Shown: positions 9,777 through 18,078 of the stretch, one piece after another
Numbering within the stretch: position 1 is the first letter of the stretch
Layout: every line of letters begins with the position of its first letter
DNA from: an uncultured Opitutaceae bacterium
GTDB lineage: Bacteria; Verrucomicrobiota; Verrucomicrobiia; Opitutales; Opitutaceae
Direction: 5' to 3'
Assembly: GCA_903891325.1 (NCBI GenBank)
Contig: CAITEC010000029.1
Span: forward strand, 64,539 to 128,538
DNA length: 64,000 bases
Position numbers and translations under genes: made by a program
Notes under the pieces: generated by a model
The model's database searches: none
Seen by the model: only the letters and a program-made list of their open reading frames with translations
What the model was told of the DNA's origin: nothing

Positions 9777-10061
9777 ATGAAATCAACCCCCATCATTACG
9801 CATGAGATCGTTTCCCGGCGGGCCCATCAGATTTGGGAGAACGCGGGCCGGCCCGACGGCAGCCAGTTGGCGCATTGGCTCCAGGCGGAGCATGAGCTGA
9901 ATACGCAGCAAGCGGCGACCGGCGACGCAGATCGAAATCGCGGAAGGCGGGCCGACGGTTCCTCCACCTCGAACCACATCCCCGACCACGCGCCGCACAG
10001 CACCGATCCGATCCGCCCGGCCGTGACAACCGACTCCCTGCACCATCGCCGCGGCGGGTGA
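9777..10061 (+). CDS. DUF2934-type small protein
   Basis: 94 aa, starting at the ATG at 9777. Residues about 9-42 (ending HWLQAEHELN) match the short DUF2934 pattern (RRAxxIWExxGRPxGxxxxHWLxAExEL), a helical module of unknown function common in soil bacteria. The rest is polar and probably disordered. It lies alone between the DegT gene and the convergent MazF-type toxin. No function can be assigned. Confidence 0.65.
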   Translation: MKSTPIITHEIVSRRAHQIWENAGRPDGSQLAHWLQAEHELNTQQAATGDADRNRGRRADGSSTSNHIPDHAPHSTDPIRPAVTTDSLHHRRGG

Positions 10062-10077
10062 TTCCTGGAGGATCCTG

Positions 10078-10395
10078 CTAAGGGAGCCCGAGCCAGCTTC
10101 GGACCGCGCTTTCCACGTTTGAGAGCGTGACTCGGTCGAGGGTGGCCAGTCGGCGGATCAGCCGGATGGGAGGGACCCCACCCAAGCCTTGGGCGTCAAA
10201 GGCGCCTGCTTCGAAGCCCCTCGCATTGTGGGGAACTTCAAACGTCGTGCCTCTCGCGCTCAGTGTGCGCGGCACATAGGTTACGATGGCACGTTCGTTG
10301 TCGCGATAGGCTATACTAAGCAACAAGGCCGGCCGCGGCTTGGCGGCCATACCCAAGTCGATCATCCAGACTTCCCCTCGCCGCGCGAACGACAT
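10078..10395 (-). CDS. Type II toxin, PemK/MazF family
   Basis: 105 aa. The N-terminus RRGEVWMIDLG followed by KPRPALLLS matches the MazF/PemK/CcdB-like fold, whose members are mostly sequence-specific mRNA interferases. The length is normal for the family. The start lies inside the 3' end of the small upstream gene (10362-10541), a 34-base overlap typical of toxin-antitoxin operons in which the antitoxin is translated first. Target sequence and activity are unknown. Confidence 0.85.
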   Translation of the reverse strand: MSFARRGEVWMIDLGMAAKPRPALLLSIAYRDNERAIVTYVPRTLSARGTTFEVPHNARGFEAGAFDAQGLGGVPPIRLIRRLATLDRVTLSNVESAVRSWLGLP

Positions 10396-10541
10396 GCCCG
10401 TTCCTCACTGTCGTACATCTGGAACAGCGCTTCCGACGAATTGAGCATTCGCTGGCGTTCTTCCAGCCAGACAGCGACTTCGCGCACCTGCGAGGGAGGC
10501 AAACTCTCGATGGCGGCCTCGATTTCGGCGACTGTGGACAT
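10362..10541 (-). CDS. Putative antitoxin of the MazF-type pair
   Basis: 59 aa starting MSTVAEIEAAIESLPPSQVR; the frame is open further upstream but this ATG matches the usual beginning of short antitoxins with an 'IxxLPxxQ' segment. It precedes and overlaps the MazF-type toxin by 34 bases. The C-terminus is charged and probably unstructured, as expected for a toxin-wrapping tail. No DNA-binding domain is obvious, so it may not autoregulate. Its identity rests on size, position and the N-terminal pattern. Confidence 0.7.
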   Translation of the reverse strand: MSTVAEIEAAIESLPPSQVREVAVWLEERQRMLNSSEALFQMYDSEERACRSRGEGKSG

Positions 10542-10666
10542 GGGTGATAGGATGGCTTGGCCCGTGATCGTTGCAATTTGGATTTTCCATGCGACCTCAT
10601 AATAGCAAGTGCCTGACGGATGGATGCGCACTAGACGTTCTCCGGGGCCTATCCTATCGTAGTCCA

Positions 10667-11350
10667 ATGCTGCGCACTTCCAAAGGCACTTCACTGTCCA
10701 TCCGAAAGAGGGCTGCGATCTTCGACCTGGACGGGACCCTGGTCGACAGCATGCCCTTCGTGATCGAGAGCTTCATCCACGCGGTGGAGCCCTACCGGGC
10801 GCGGCCGAGCGTGCCGGAGGTCCTGGCCCACCTGGGCGGCCCCCTGGAAACCTGCATTCGGAACCTCCTGGGCCCGGAGGGAACCGACTCGGTCCCCGCG
10901 GCCAAGGCCCGGCTGCTCGAGTACGAGCACCACAAGGAGGAGAGACTCATCCCCTTTCCCGGTTCCCGGGAGATGCTGGCGGAACTTCGCTCGCGGGGCG
11001 TGAAGCTCGGCATCTGGACGGGCCGCGACCGCTGGTCGGCGGAACGCATCCTGGATGTTCACGACCTCGCCGGATTCTTTCCGGCGATCGTCTGCGGCGA
11101 CGACCTGCCCTCGCATAAGCCCGATCCGGCCGGGCTCCTCCGCGCGATCGAGCTGGCGGGCGCTGGCGTGGGGGACACGGTCTTCATGGGCGACGCCGAC
11201 GCGGACGTCCTGGGCGGCCACGCGGCGGGCGTGCACACGATCTTCGTCCATCACGGCCGGCTTGCCCCGGCCTCGGTCCACAACCGCGCGGCCGAGATCT
11301 TTGCCGAGCCGGGCCCGGCCTACGCGGCGATGCTCCGGCACTTCGCGTGA
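10667..11350 (+). CDS. HAD-superfamily hydrolase, phosphoglycolate-phosphatase-like
   Basis: 227 aa with all HAD motifs: motif I FDLDGTLVD near the N-terminus, motif II in IWTGRDRW, the Lys in SHKPDP, and motif IV GDADADVLGG. A helical cap domain lies between motifs I and II, as in phosphoglycolate phosphatase and beta-phosphoglucomutase. The ATG at 10667 is chosen because it leaves a normal-length N-terminus; the open frame upstream runs into the divergent antitoxin promoter region. The substrate is unknown. It ends four bases before the convergent osmC-like gene. Confidence 0.85.
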   Translation: MLRTSKGTSLSIRKRAAIFDLDGTLVDSMPFVIESFIHAVEPYRARPSVPEVLAHLGGPLETCIRNLLGPEGTDSVPAAKARLLEYEHHKEERLIPFPGSREMLAELRSRGVKLGIWTGRDRWSAERILDVHDLAGFFPAIVCGDDLPSHKPDPAGLLRAIELAGAGVGDTVFMGDADADVLGGHAAGVHTIFVHHGRLAPASVHNRAAEIFAEPGPAYAAMLRHFA

Positions 11351-11354
11351 CCCG

Positions 11355-11819
11355 CTAGGTCGCGGTTTCGACGACGATCTCCGTCTTGACCGAATTGGCG
11401 ATGAAGCACTGCTCGTGGGCGAGGTGGTGAAGCCGGTCAAGGGCGGCCGCATCGGGAATCACGCTCCCGCCAAAGGCGATGGCCGGCCTCAGGTTGATCC
11501 TGCTTACCCAGGGGACTCCGTTGGCCCCCTTGGTCATGATCCCGACCGCCTCGTCCCGGTAGCTGTCGACCTGGAACCCCTGCCGGGAGGCGAGAAAGAC
11601 GAAGGTCAGCATGTGGCAGCTTGAAACGGAGGCGACCAGGGCCTCCTCGGGATCGATGCCAGCCGCGTTGGAATAGGGAGCCGGCACCACGGAGGGCGAG
11701 GCGGAGGCGGGCACGGTGACACCCCCGTCGAAGCTCCACGTGTGCTCGCGGGAGAATTTCCCCTTGAGAAAATCCGGGCCTGATCGCTCCCAGGTGATGG
11801 TGGCCTTGTGTTCGGACAT
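11355..11819 (-). CDS. OsmC-family peroxiredoxin
   Basis: 154 aa. The two conserved cysteines of OsmC/Ohr proteins are present in VSSCHML and HEQCFIANSVK. These thiols reduce organic hydroperoxides, usually with lipoyl or thioredoxin partners. The N-terminal FSREHTWSFDGG segment resembles the OsmC branch rather than Ohr. The gene stands alone and converges on the HAD hydrolase. The family call is firm; the physiological peroxide is not known. Confidence 0.88.
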   Translation of the reverse strand: MSEHKATITWERSGPDFLKGKFSREHTWSFDGGVTVPASASPSVVPAPYSNAAGIDPEEALVASVSSCHMLTFVFLASRQGFQVDSYRDEAVGIMTKGANGVPWVSRINLRPAIAFGGSVIPDAAALDRLHHLAHEQCFIANSVKTEIVVETAT

Positions 11820-11920
11820 GTCGCGTGCGGCGGGCGGGCGTAAAAAGGCCCGAATTGGGCCGGGGAGTCAAATTCCCGGTTGTCGAGCGGCGAAGCCCCG
11901 ATAGTCTGGCGCCACCTGAA

Positions 11921-12175
11921 ATGTTCGGCCTCGAAAAAAGAAACGCCAATGTCCCGCCGATCCAGCGCTGGCGCGCGGCCCGCTTCTCGCTCATTTGCTG
12001 CTCGGTCCTTTTCCTCCTGGACGCCTACGGGTTCCGCGTGGCGACCCTGCGGGGGGACAGGGTCGGGCGCCAGACCTGGGCCGTGCTGGCGGGATTCATG
12101 GTCGCCATGGGCCTGGTCGCCTGGCTGAGGATGAGGAGATTTTCGGCGCCGGGCCGGAATAATACGTCGGATTGA
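11921..12175 (+). CDS. Small membrane protein, unknown
   Basis: 84 aa from the ATG at 11921 (MFGLEKRNANVPPIQRW). It has two hydrophobic segments, around FSLICCSVLFLLDAYGF and TWAVLAGFMVAMGLVAW, separated by a short basic loop, and a basic C-terminus. It is therefore probably a two-helix inner-membrane protein. I recognise no family. The stop is immediately followed by a palindromic repeat element. Reality of the gene is supported by the two clean membrane helices only. Confidence 0.5.
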   Translation: MFGLEKRNANVPPIQRWRAARFSLICCSVLFLLDAYGFRVATLRGDRVGRQTWAVLAGFMVAMGLVAWLRMRRFSAPGRNNTSD

Positions 12176-12176
12176 A

Positions 12177-12284
12177 TGTAGCCGGCCTCCCAGAGGCCGG
12201 GCCGGGGTCTTCCGTCTCCGCCAGGTTCTCCGTCTTCACTTCGTTCCGCCAGGCAAGCTGCCGGACAAGCCTCCCCCGGCTACA
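12177..12284. repeat. TAGCCGG-type palindromic intergenic repeat
   Basis: Begins TGTAGCCGG (12177-12185) and ends with its reverse complement CCGGCTACA (12276-12284). Just inside the left end is the hairpin CCGGCCTC-CCA-GAGGCCGG. The element at 27630-27737 has the same TGTAGCCGG ends and the same CCCAGA hairpin centre but a different stem sequence. The TAG in the right end supplies the stop codon of the gene at 12280-14208. It probably acts as a REP-like or terminator structure between convergent genes. Confidence 0.6.
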
Positions 12285-14208
12285 ATTGGGGCGCGACCGC
12301 GTCCTCGACGGTGAGGGTTTTGAAATCCAGCCGGTAGCGCTCCCGGCCGTACTTGATCTCGAGCTTCCCGCTCTCCCGGGCCGCGTCGCCGAAGGGGTTG
12401 TCGAAAAGCGGCCAGTTGCGGGTGTCCTCCGGCACCCCGTTGATCCGGAAGGGCATTCCGTAGCGGGCGTGGAGCGCCGATCCGTCGAGGGTCGTGTAGG
12501 TTGCCTCGGGAAGCGGATCGAGCGAGAAGTGCAGGGGCAGCGCCCGGACCGCCGCCTTGAATGCCTCGAAGGAGCGGTAGTTGCGCGCCGGTGCCGCCTG
12601 GACGATGTAGCCGTTCCTGAGCGACGAGCTGACGAGGCAGTGGTTGCCCATCCCGTAGGAGTTGAATCCCGCGCTGAACCAGTCGTCCTGCGGCTTGGCC
12701 TTCAGCAGCCCGGTCCATCCCATGTCCCTCCAGGTGCCGGGGGCGAAGGGACGGTAGCCAAAGTAGAGCGGTCCGCCCTGGCAGAAGATCCAGCCGGAAG
12801 GGTCCGCGTCGCGCCGCGCCAGGTCCCGCGAGAAAAACGTGTCGATGAGCGGGAAGCGGTTTCCCGGGGGCATGTTGTACAGGGCGATCAGCGCGGGCCC
12901 GCACTGGTGGATCTGCTCGTAGGGCGAGCCGCCGGCGAGCTTGTCCGGCGAATCGTAGTCGGCCTTGGCGGTCGGGCCGTTGTGGGCGATGAAGTGGACC
13001 GAGAGATCGGGCTTGGCCCAGGGGAAGTACATCGAGGCCTCGTAGTGCGAGACGTAGGGCTGGAGGGCGAAGAAGGTGTTCTCGCGCGACAGGGTCTTCG
13101 CCTCCCGCCACATGAGGCTCCAGCTCTGCTGCTGGATCGGCTGGAGCAGCCCTCCCTGGCTGGATCCGATCACGAAGTCCGGATCCATGTAGGTGTAGTT
13201 GCGGACGGGCGCGGAGACCTTGCCCTCGACCGGGAATGCGTTCGGGCCGGCGTGGCGCACCCTCCAGCGGGTCCGTTTCAGCTCGCGGTTCACGTAGGGG
13301 GCGCGCCGGTCGTGGGCGACCCGGTGCAGGATCGGCGGCGGTTCATAGCCGCTGATGGCCAGGAGCACCGCGTTGGCGTTGTACTGGTACTCGCCGAGCC
13401 CGAAGAGCAGCCAGCCCAGCGCGGCCGCCGGCGTCTGTCCGGGCGACACGGCCTGCTTCGGGTAGACGCGGCTGTGGGCCCCGCCGTACTCGCCATTGAG
13501 CTGCTCGACGGCGTAGTCGTAAAAGATGTAGTCGAGCATCATCCGCGCCTCCTGGCGGAACCTCGGGTCGCGCTCCCATCCGGCCAGGAGAGCGAGGGGG
13601 GCCGTGTATTCCTCGATGTAGTTGGGCGAGTTGAATTCGCCCTGGCCATAGGAGGTCGTGATCCGGATCCAGTCCTCGATGTAGCTGCGCGCCTCGGCGA
13701 TGTTCTCAGCCGAGGACTTGCCGTTGAACCAGGCCTCCGGGCCGGCGTCCGGGTTCGCCTCCGAGGCGAGGCAGAGGCTGGTGTAGTAGAGGAGCCAGTG
13801 GTTCTCCGTGTCCCCGCGGATGGGATAGCACGTGCGCCACTGCTCGCGGATGTGGGCGATCGCTTCCGGCGTAATCTGGCCGCGGCCCGCCTCCATGATG
13901 ACGGCGAGGGGATACATCCAGAACATGTCCACGGCGTCGCCGGGCTTCGCGGAGTAGGCCTTGACCAGCGCCGCGTTTGCCCAGGCGATCTCGGTGCGCC
14001 GATAGAAGTCCGCGGCCGCGGCGAACCGGCCGTCGATCTTCGGGGAGGTGGGGCGGCCGACGGCGTGGTCGATCAGGAACTCCCGGCGCTGCTGGAATTG
14101 CCGGACGATATCCGCGTCGCTGGCCGGCCCGGGTCCGGAGGCCTGCGCCCGGAGGCTGCAGGCGGCTGCGGCGATCGCCAGTGCGGCGAGGAGGGGGCGT
14201 GGGGACAT
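12280..14208 (-). CDS. Secreted protein, tandem paralogue 1 of 3, unknown family
   Basis: 642 aa with a Sec signal peptide (MSPRPLLAALAIAAAACSLRA). The N-terminal half is helical and contains RGDTENHWLLYYTSLCLA, then NGKSSAENI, YGQGEFNSPNYIEEY and GAHSRVYP. The C-terminal half is beta-rich and contains YMDPDFVIGS and GGSPYEQIH. Helical-toroid plus beta-sandwich order resembles polysaccharide lyases or glycosidases, but I do not recognise the family, so this is only an inference. It is the last gene of an operon (mannosidase, paralogues 3, 2, 1), two bases after paralogue 2. The stop codon lies in a palindromic repeat. Confidence 0.8.
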   Translation of the reverse strand: MSPRPLLAALAIAAAACSLRAQASGPGPASDADIVRQFQQRREFLIDHAVGRPTSPKIDGRFAAAADFYRRTEIAWANAALVKAYSAKPGDAVDMFWMYPLAVIMEAGRGQITPEAIAHIREQWRTCYPIRGDTENHWLLYYTSLCLASEANPDAGPEAWFNGKSSAENIAEARSYIEDWIRITTSYGQGEFNSPNYIEEYTAPLALLAGWERDPRFRQEARMMLDYIFYDYAVEQLNGEYGGAHSRVYPKQAVSPGQTPAAALGWLLFGLGEYQYNANAVLLAISGYEPPPILHRVAHDRRAPYVNRELKRTRWRVRHAGPNAFPVEGKVSAPVRNYTYMDPDFVIGSSQGGLLQPIQQQSWSLMWREAKTLSRENTFFALQPYVSHYEASMYFPWAKPDLSVHFIAHNGPTAKADYDSPDKLAGGSPYEQIHQCGPALIALYNMPPGNRFPLIDTFFSRDLARRDADPSGWIFCQGGPLYFGYRPFAPGTWRDMGWTGLLKAKPQDDWFSAGFNSYGMGNHCLVSSSLRNGYIVQAAPARNYRSFEAFKAAVRALPLHFSLDPLPEATYTTLDGSALHARYGMPFRINGVPEDTRNWPLFDNPFGDAARESGKLEIKYGRERYRLDFKTLTVEDAVAPQL

Positions 14209-14210
14209 TT

Positions 14211-16139
14211 TCAGCGGTGGGGGGAGTCGGTTGGCGAACGGGGATCGTCGCCCAGGATGGCCGCAAAGTCCAGTACCGCGCGCTCGGGGCCGTACCGGAT
14301 CCCGATCCTGCCCTCTCCCCGCTCCGCCCTGCCGTAGGGACTTTCAAAGAGGGGCCAATGGGCGCGGTCCGACGGGACGCCATTGACTTCCGGGATCCTC
14401 CCGACCCGGACGTGAAGGATCGAGCCGTCCAGGGACGTGAATGTGGCCTCCGGCACCGGCTCCAGCGCGAAGCGCAGCGGCAGCCGCCGGACGGCCGCCT
14501 CGAAGTCGGCGAACGAGCCGTAGTCGCGGGCGGGCGCGACCTGGACGACATAGCCGTTCCTGGGCAAGGCGCTCACGAGGCAATGGTTTCCCCGCGAATA
14601 GTCCCGGTACCCGGCCGCGAACCAGCCTCCCTCGAGCCGGGCCATGGTTCCGGTCCATCCCATCGGCTTCCATTGGCCCGGCGCGAACGGCCGGTAGGCG
14701 ACATAGGCGGGACCTCCCTGGCAGAAAATCCAACCCGAGGCGTCCGTCTCCGTGCGGGCCAGGTCGCGGGAGAAGAAGGTGTCGACCAGCGGAAAGCGCG
14801 CGCCCGGGGGGATGTCGTAGAGCGCGATCAGGGCGGGCCCGTGCTGGAAGACGTGCTCGTAGGGCGATCCGCCCTCCAGCTTGTCGGGCAGGTCGTAGTC
14901 AAGCTTGCCGGCGGCGCCCGTGCTCATTGACCGGATCTCGGTGTCCCACCGTCCCGCGTAGTACATCGTCCCAACGGAGGGTGACGAATAGGGCTGGAGC
15001 CCGAAGAAGGTGTTCTCGGCGGTTGGCGAGCCGTCCGGGCGCCAGATGAGGCTCCAGGTCTCCTGCTGCATCGACTGAAGCGGGCCGCCCTGGCAGGAGC
15101 CCAGCACGAAGTCCCCGTCCATGTAGGTGTACTTGTAGACCGGCGCGGTGAGCTTTCCGGCGATGGGAATCGCCTCGGGCCCGGCCGAGCGCATGCGCCA
15201 CCGCGTGCGCTTCAGCTGCCGGTCCACGTAGGGCGTCCCGCGGTCGCAGGCGATCCGGCAGAGGATCGGCGGGGGTTCGTAGCCGCTCAGCGCGAGGATC
15301 AGCGCGGTGTCCCGCTGCTGGCGCGTCCCCAGCCCGAACAGGAGCCAGCCGAATGCCGCGGCGGGCGTCTGCGCCGGCTGGACGATCTGCCTGGGATAGA
15401 TCCGACTGTGGGCCCCGCCGTATTCCCCGCCGAGCTGCTCGACCGCGTAGTCGAAGAAGACCAGGTCGAGCATCATCCGCGCGGCCTCCCGGAACCGCGG
15501 GTCGCGCTCCCAGCCGGCGAGCAGCGCGAGCGGCGCGGCGTATTCCTCGATGTAGTTGGGCGAGTTGAACTCCCCCTGGCCGTAGGAGGCCGTGATCCGC
15601 ATCCACTCCTCGATGTAGCCGCGCGCCTCCCGGATGTTCTCGGCCGAGGACTTCCCGTTGCACCATGCCCCCGCCGGCGCCCCGGGGTCGGCCTCGGCCG
15701 CCAGGCAGAGGCTGGCGTAGTACATGAGCCAGTGGTTCTCCGTGTCGCCCCGGTAGGGAAAGTAGGTCCGCCAAAGCTCCCGGATTCGCGCGCGGTTTTC
15801 CGGCGTCATGGTGGCGCGCCCCGCCTCCATCGCCGCGACCATCGGGTACATCCAGAACATGTCGCCGGTCGGGCGGCCCGCGTTGATCCTTGCCAGGCGG
15901 GCGTTCGCCCACCCGAGGTTCTCGCCGCGCCGGAGGCAGACGGCGACTGTCACCGGGCTTCCGCTCGAGAGGTCCCGCGGGTCGACCGCGGCGGCGGAGC
16001 GGAGCAGTTCCTCGCGACGCGCTCGGAATTGCCGGGCGATTTCCGCGTCCCCGGCCGGCCCGGCGGCAAACACCTGGGCCCCCAACCCGGAGGCGGGCGC
16101 CAGGGCGAGCGCCAGCGCGAGGAGGGTCCTGCTCTTCAC
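14211..16139 (-). CDS. Secreted protein, tandem paralogue 2 of 3, unknown family
   Basis: 642 aa, exactly the length of paralogue 1, starting at a GTG at 16139 (VKSRTLLALALALAPASG, a signal peptide). It shares the blocks RGDTENHWLMYYASLCLA, NGKSSAENI, YGQGEFNSPNYIEEY, GAHSRIYP and SCQGGPLQSMQQETWSL with the other two. It is the most divergent copy near the N-terminus, where the segment after the first helix is rewritten, and in the middle of the beta-rich half. It begins four bases after the stop of paralogue 3 and ends two bases before paralogue 1. The function is unknown; a role in glycan processing with the GH38 enzyme is inferred from context only. Confidence 0.8.
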   Translation of the reverse strand: MKSRTLLALALALAPASGLGAQVFAAGPAGDAEIARQFRARREELLRSAAAVDPRDLSSGSPVTVAVCLRRGENLGWANARLARINAGRPTGDMFWMYPMVAAMEAGRATMTPENRARIRELWRTYFPYRGDTENHWLMYYASLCLAAEADPGAPAGAWCNGKSSAENIREARGYIEEWMRITASYGQGEFNSPNYIEEYAAPLALLAGWERDPRFREAARMMLDLVFFDYAVEQLGGEYGGAHSRIYPRQIVQPAQTPAAAFGWLLFGLGTRQQRDTALILALSGYEPPPILCRIACDRGTPYVDRQLKRTRWRMRSAGPEAIPIAGKLTAPVYKYTYMDGDFVLGSCQGGPLQSMQQETWSLIWRPDGSPTAENTFFGLQPYSSPSVGTMYYAGRWDTEIRSMSTGAAGKLDYDLPDKLEGGSPYEHVFQHGPALIALYDIPPGARFPLVDTFFSRDLARTETDASGWIFCQGGPAYVAYRPFAPGQWKPMGWTGTMARLEGGWFAAGYRDYSRGNHCLVSALPRNGYVVQVAPARDYGSFADFEAAVRRLPLRFALEPVPEATFTSLDGSILHVRVGRIPEVNGVPSDRAHWPLFESPYGRAERGEGRIGIRYGPERAVLDFAAILGDDPRSPTDSPHR

Positions 16140-16143
16140 GGGG

Positions 16144-18078
16144 CTAGAATATGTCCGGAAGCAATGCGTCCTGCACTTCCGTCTTCCTGAAATCGAGCAG
16201 GTAGCGCTCCTGGCCGTAGTCGATCTCCAGCTTTCCCCCGCCGGCGGCGGCGTGCCCGAAGGGGCTGTCGTACAGGGGCCAGTGCGCGGTGTCCACCGGC
16301 GCGCCGTCGACCTGGAAAATGCCGCCGTAGCGGGCGTGGAGCGTTTTGCCGTCGAGTGCCGTGAACGTGACCTCGGGCTGCGGCTCCAGGGTGAAGCGCA
16401 GCGGCAGGGCGCGGACCGCCGCCTTGAACGCATCGAGGGACTTGAACGACCGGGCGGGGGCCACCTGGACGACATAGCCGTTTTTCAGCGAATCACTGAC
16501 CAGGCAGGCGTTGCCGTGCCCGTAGCTGAGGAATCCCGCGCTGAACCAGCTGTCGTTGTGGGACTGGAGGAGCCCCGTCCATCCCATCGCCTTCCATTTG
16601 CCCGGCGCCAGCGGACGGTAGCCGAAATAGGTCGCCCCGCCCTGGCAGAAGATCCAGCCGGACTTGTCGCTGTCGCGGTGGGCCAGGTCGCGGGAGAAGA
16701 AGGTATCGACCAGGGGGAAGCGCGTGCCCGCCGGGATGCTGTACAGGGCGATCAGCGCGGGGCCCTCCTGGAACACGTTCTCGTAGGGGGAGCCTCCCTC
16801 CAGCTTGTCCTCCGAGTCGTAGTCCGCCTTGGCGGTCGGGCCGGAGTGGGCGATCATGTGGGTGGAGATGTCCGGGTTCACCGTGAAGTACATCGAGCCC
16901 TCATAGCCGGACGAGTAGGGCTGGAGCCCGAAGAAGGTGTTCTCGCGGCTGAACGCCTTCTTTTCCCCCCAGATGAGGCTCCAGCTCTGCTGCTGGATCG
17001 GCTGGAGAAGCCCTCCCTGGCAGGAGCCGATCACGAAGTCCGGGTCCATGTAGGTGTATTTGTAGACCGGCACGGTGCTCTTGCCCCCGATGCCGAAGGC
17101 GTGGGGTCCGGCGTGGCGGATCCGCCCGCGCGTGCGCTTGAGCTCGCGGTCCACGTAGGCCTGGCGCCGGTCCCGGGCGACCCGCCAGAGAATCGGGGGC
17201 GGCGTGTAGCCGCTCATCGCGACAACCAGGTTCGCGGTCTTGCGCTGGTAGTCGCCCATCCCGAAGAGCAGCCAGCCCAGCGCGGCGGAGGGCGTCTTTC
17301 CCGGCTGGACCACCTGCTCCGGGTAGACGCGGCTGTGGGCCCCGCCGAGCTCGCCGTTCAGCTGCTCGACCGCGTAGTCGAAGAAGATGTAGTCGAGCAT
17401 CATGTGCGCCTCCTGGCGCAGCTGCGCGTCCTGCTCCCAGCCGGCGAGGAGGGCGAGGGCCTCGGTGTAGTCCTCAAGGTAGTTCGGGGAGTCGAACTCC
17501 CCCTGGCCGTGGGAGGTGGTGATGTCCATCCAGTCACGGATGTAGCTGTGCGCCTCGGCGATGTTCTCGGCCGAGGACTTGCCGTTGTACCAGGCCTCCG
17601 GGCCCGCGTCGGGATCCTGCTCCGCGGCGATGCACAGGCTCGTGTAGTAGAGCAGCCAGTGGTTTTCCGTATCCATTCGGAAGGGAAAACACTGGCGCCA
17701 CAGTTCGCGGATGTGCGCGCGGCTCGCCGGTCCCAGGTCGTTCGCGCCCGCCGCCATAATCGTCGCCAGGGGAAACATCCAGAACACGTTCGTGTCGTCC
17801 CGGGGCTTGATGGGGTAGGCCTTTGGAAGCTCCCGGTTTGCCCAGTCCAGGTCGGACCGCTCGTACAGGTCCGCTGCGATCGTGTACTTCGTGTCCACGT
17901 GGGCCTCCTCGGCGTGGCCCACCGCCTGCCGCAGCGTGTATTCCCTGCGCTCCCCGTACTGCCGGAGAATCTCCGCGTCGGTGACCGAATCGGGCTGCGC
18001 GGCCTGCCCCCACAGCGCGGAGTGCAGGCCCAGCGCCGCCGCCAGCGCGAGGAGGGATCGGGCTGTCGGGAAGCTCAA
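16144..18078 (-). CDS. Secreted protein, tandem paralogue 3 of 3, unknown family
   Basis: 644 aa. The best start is a TTG at 18078 (LSFPTARSLLALAAALG, signal peptide) whose TTGA overlaps the TGA stop of the upstream mannosidase, implying coupled translation. The blocks NGKSSAENI, HGQGEFDSPNYLEDY, GAHSRVYP, YMDPDFVIGSCQGG and IQQQSWSLIW are shared with paralogues 1 and 2. The frame is open far upstream, but that stretch is antisense-like and overlaps the mannosidase. It shares RVYP and IQQQSWSL with paralogue 1 and looks closer to it than to paralogue 2. No characterised relative is recognised. Confidence 0.8.
   Translation of the reverse strand: MSFPTARSLLALAAALGLHSALWGQAAQPDSVTDAEILRQYGERREYTLRQAVGHAEEAHVDTKYTIAADLYERSDLDWANRELPKAYPIKPRDDTNVFWMFPLATIMAAGANDLGPASRAHIRELWRQCFPFRMDTENHWLLYYTSLCIAAEQDPDAGPEAWYNGKSSAENIAEAHSYIRDWMDITTSHGQGEFDSPNYLEDYTEALALLAGWEQDAQLRQEAHMMLDYIFFDYAVEQLNGELGGAHSRVYPEQVVQPGKTPSAALGWLLFGMGDYQRKTANLVVAMSGYTPPPILWRVARDRRQAYVDRELKRTRGRIRHAGPHAFGIGGKSTVPVYKYTYMDPDFVIGSCQGGLLQPIQQQSWSLIWGEKKAFSRENTFFGLQPYSSGYEGSMYFTVNPDISTHMIAHSGPTAKADYDSEDKLEGGSPYENVFQEGPALIALYSIPAGTRFPLVDTFFSRDLAHRDSDKSGWIFCQGGATYFGYRPLAPGKWKAMGWTGLLQSHNDSWFSAGFLSYGHGNACLVSDSLKNGYVVQVAPARSFKSLDAFKAAVRALPLRFTLEPQPEVTFTALDGKTLHARYGGIFQVDGAPVDTAHWPLYDSPFGHAAAGGGKLEIDYGQERYLLDFRKTEVQDALLPDIF

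Noticed and set aside
12172-14337. Plus-strand open frame of 721 codons opposite paralogue 1
   Set aside because: No recognisable motif; the minus strand has a signal peptide and paralogues.
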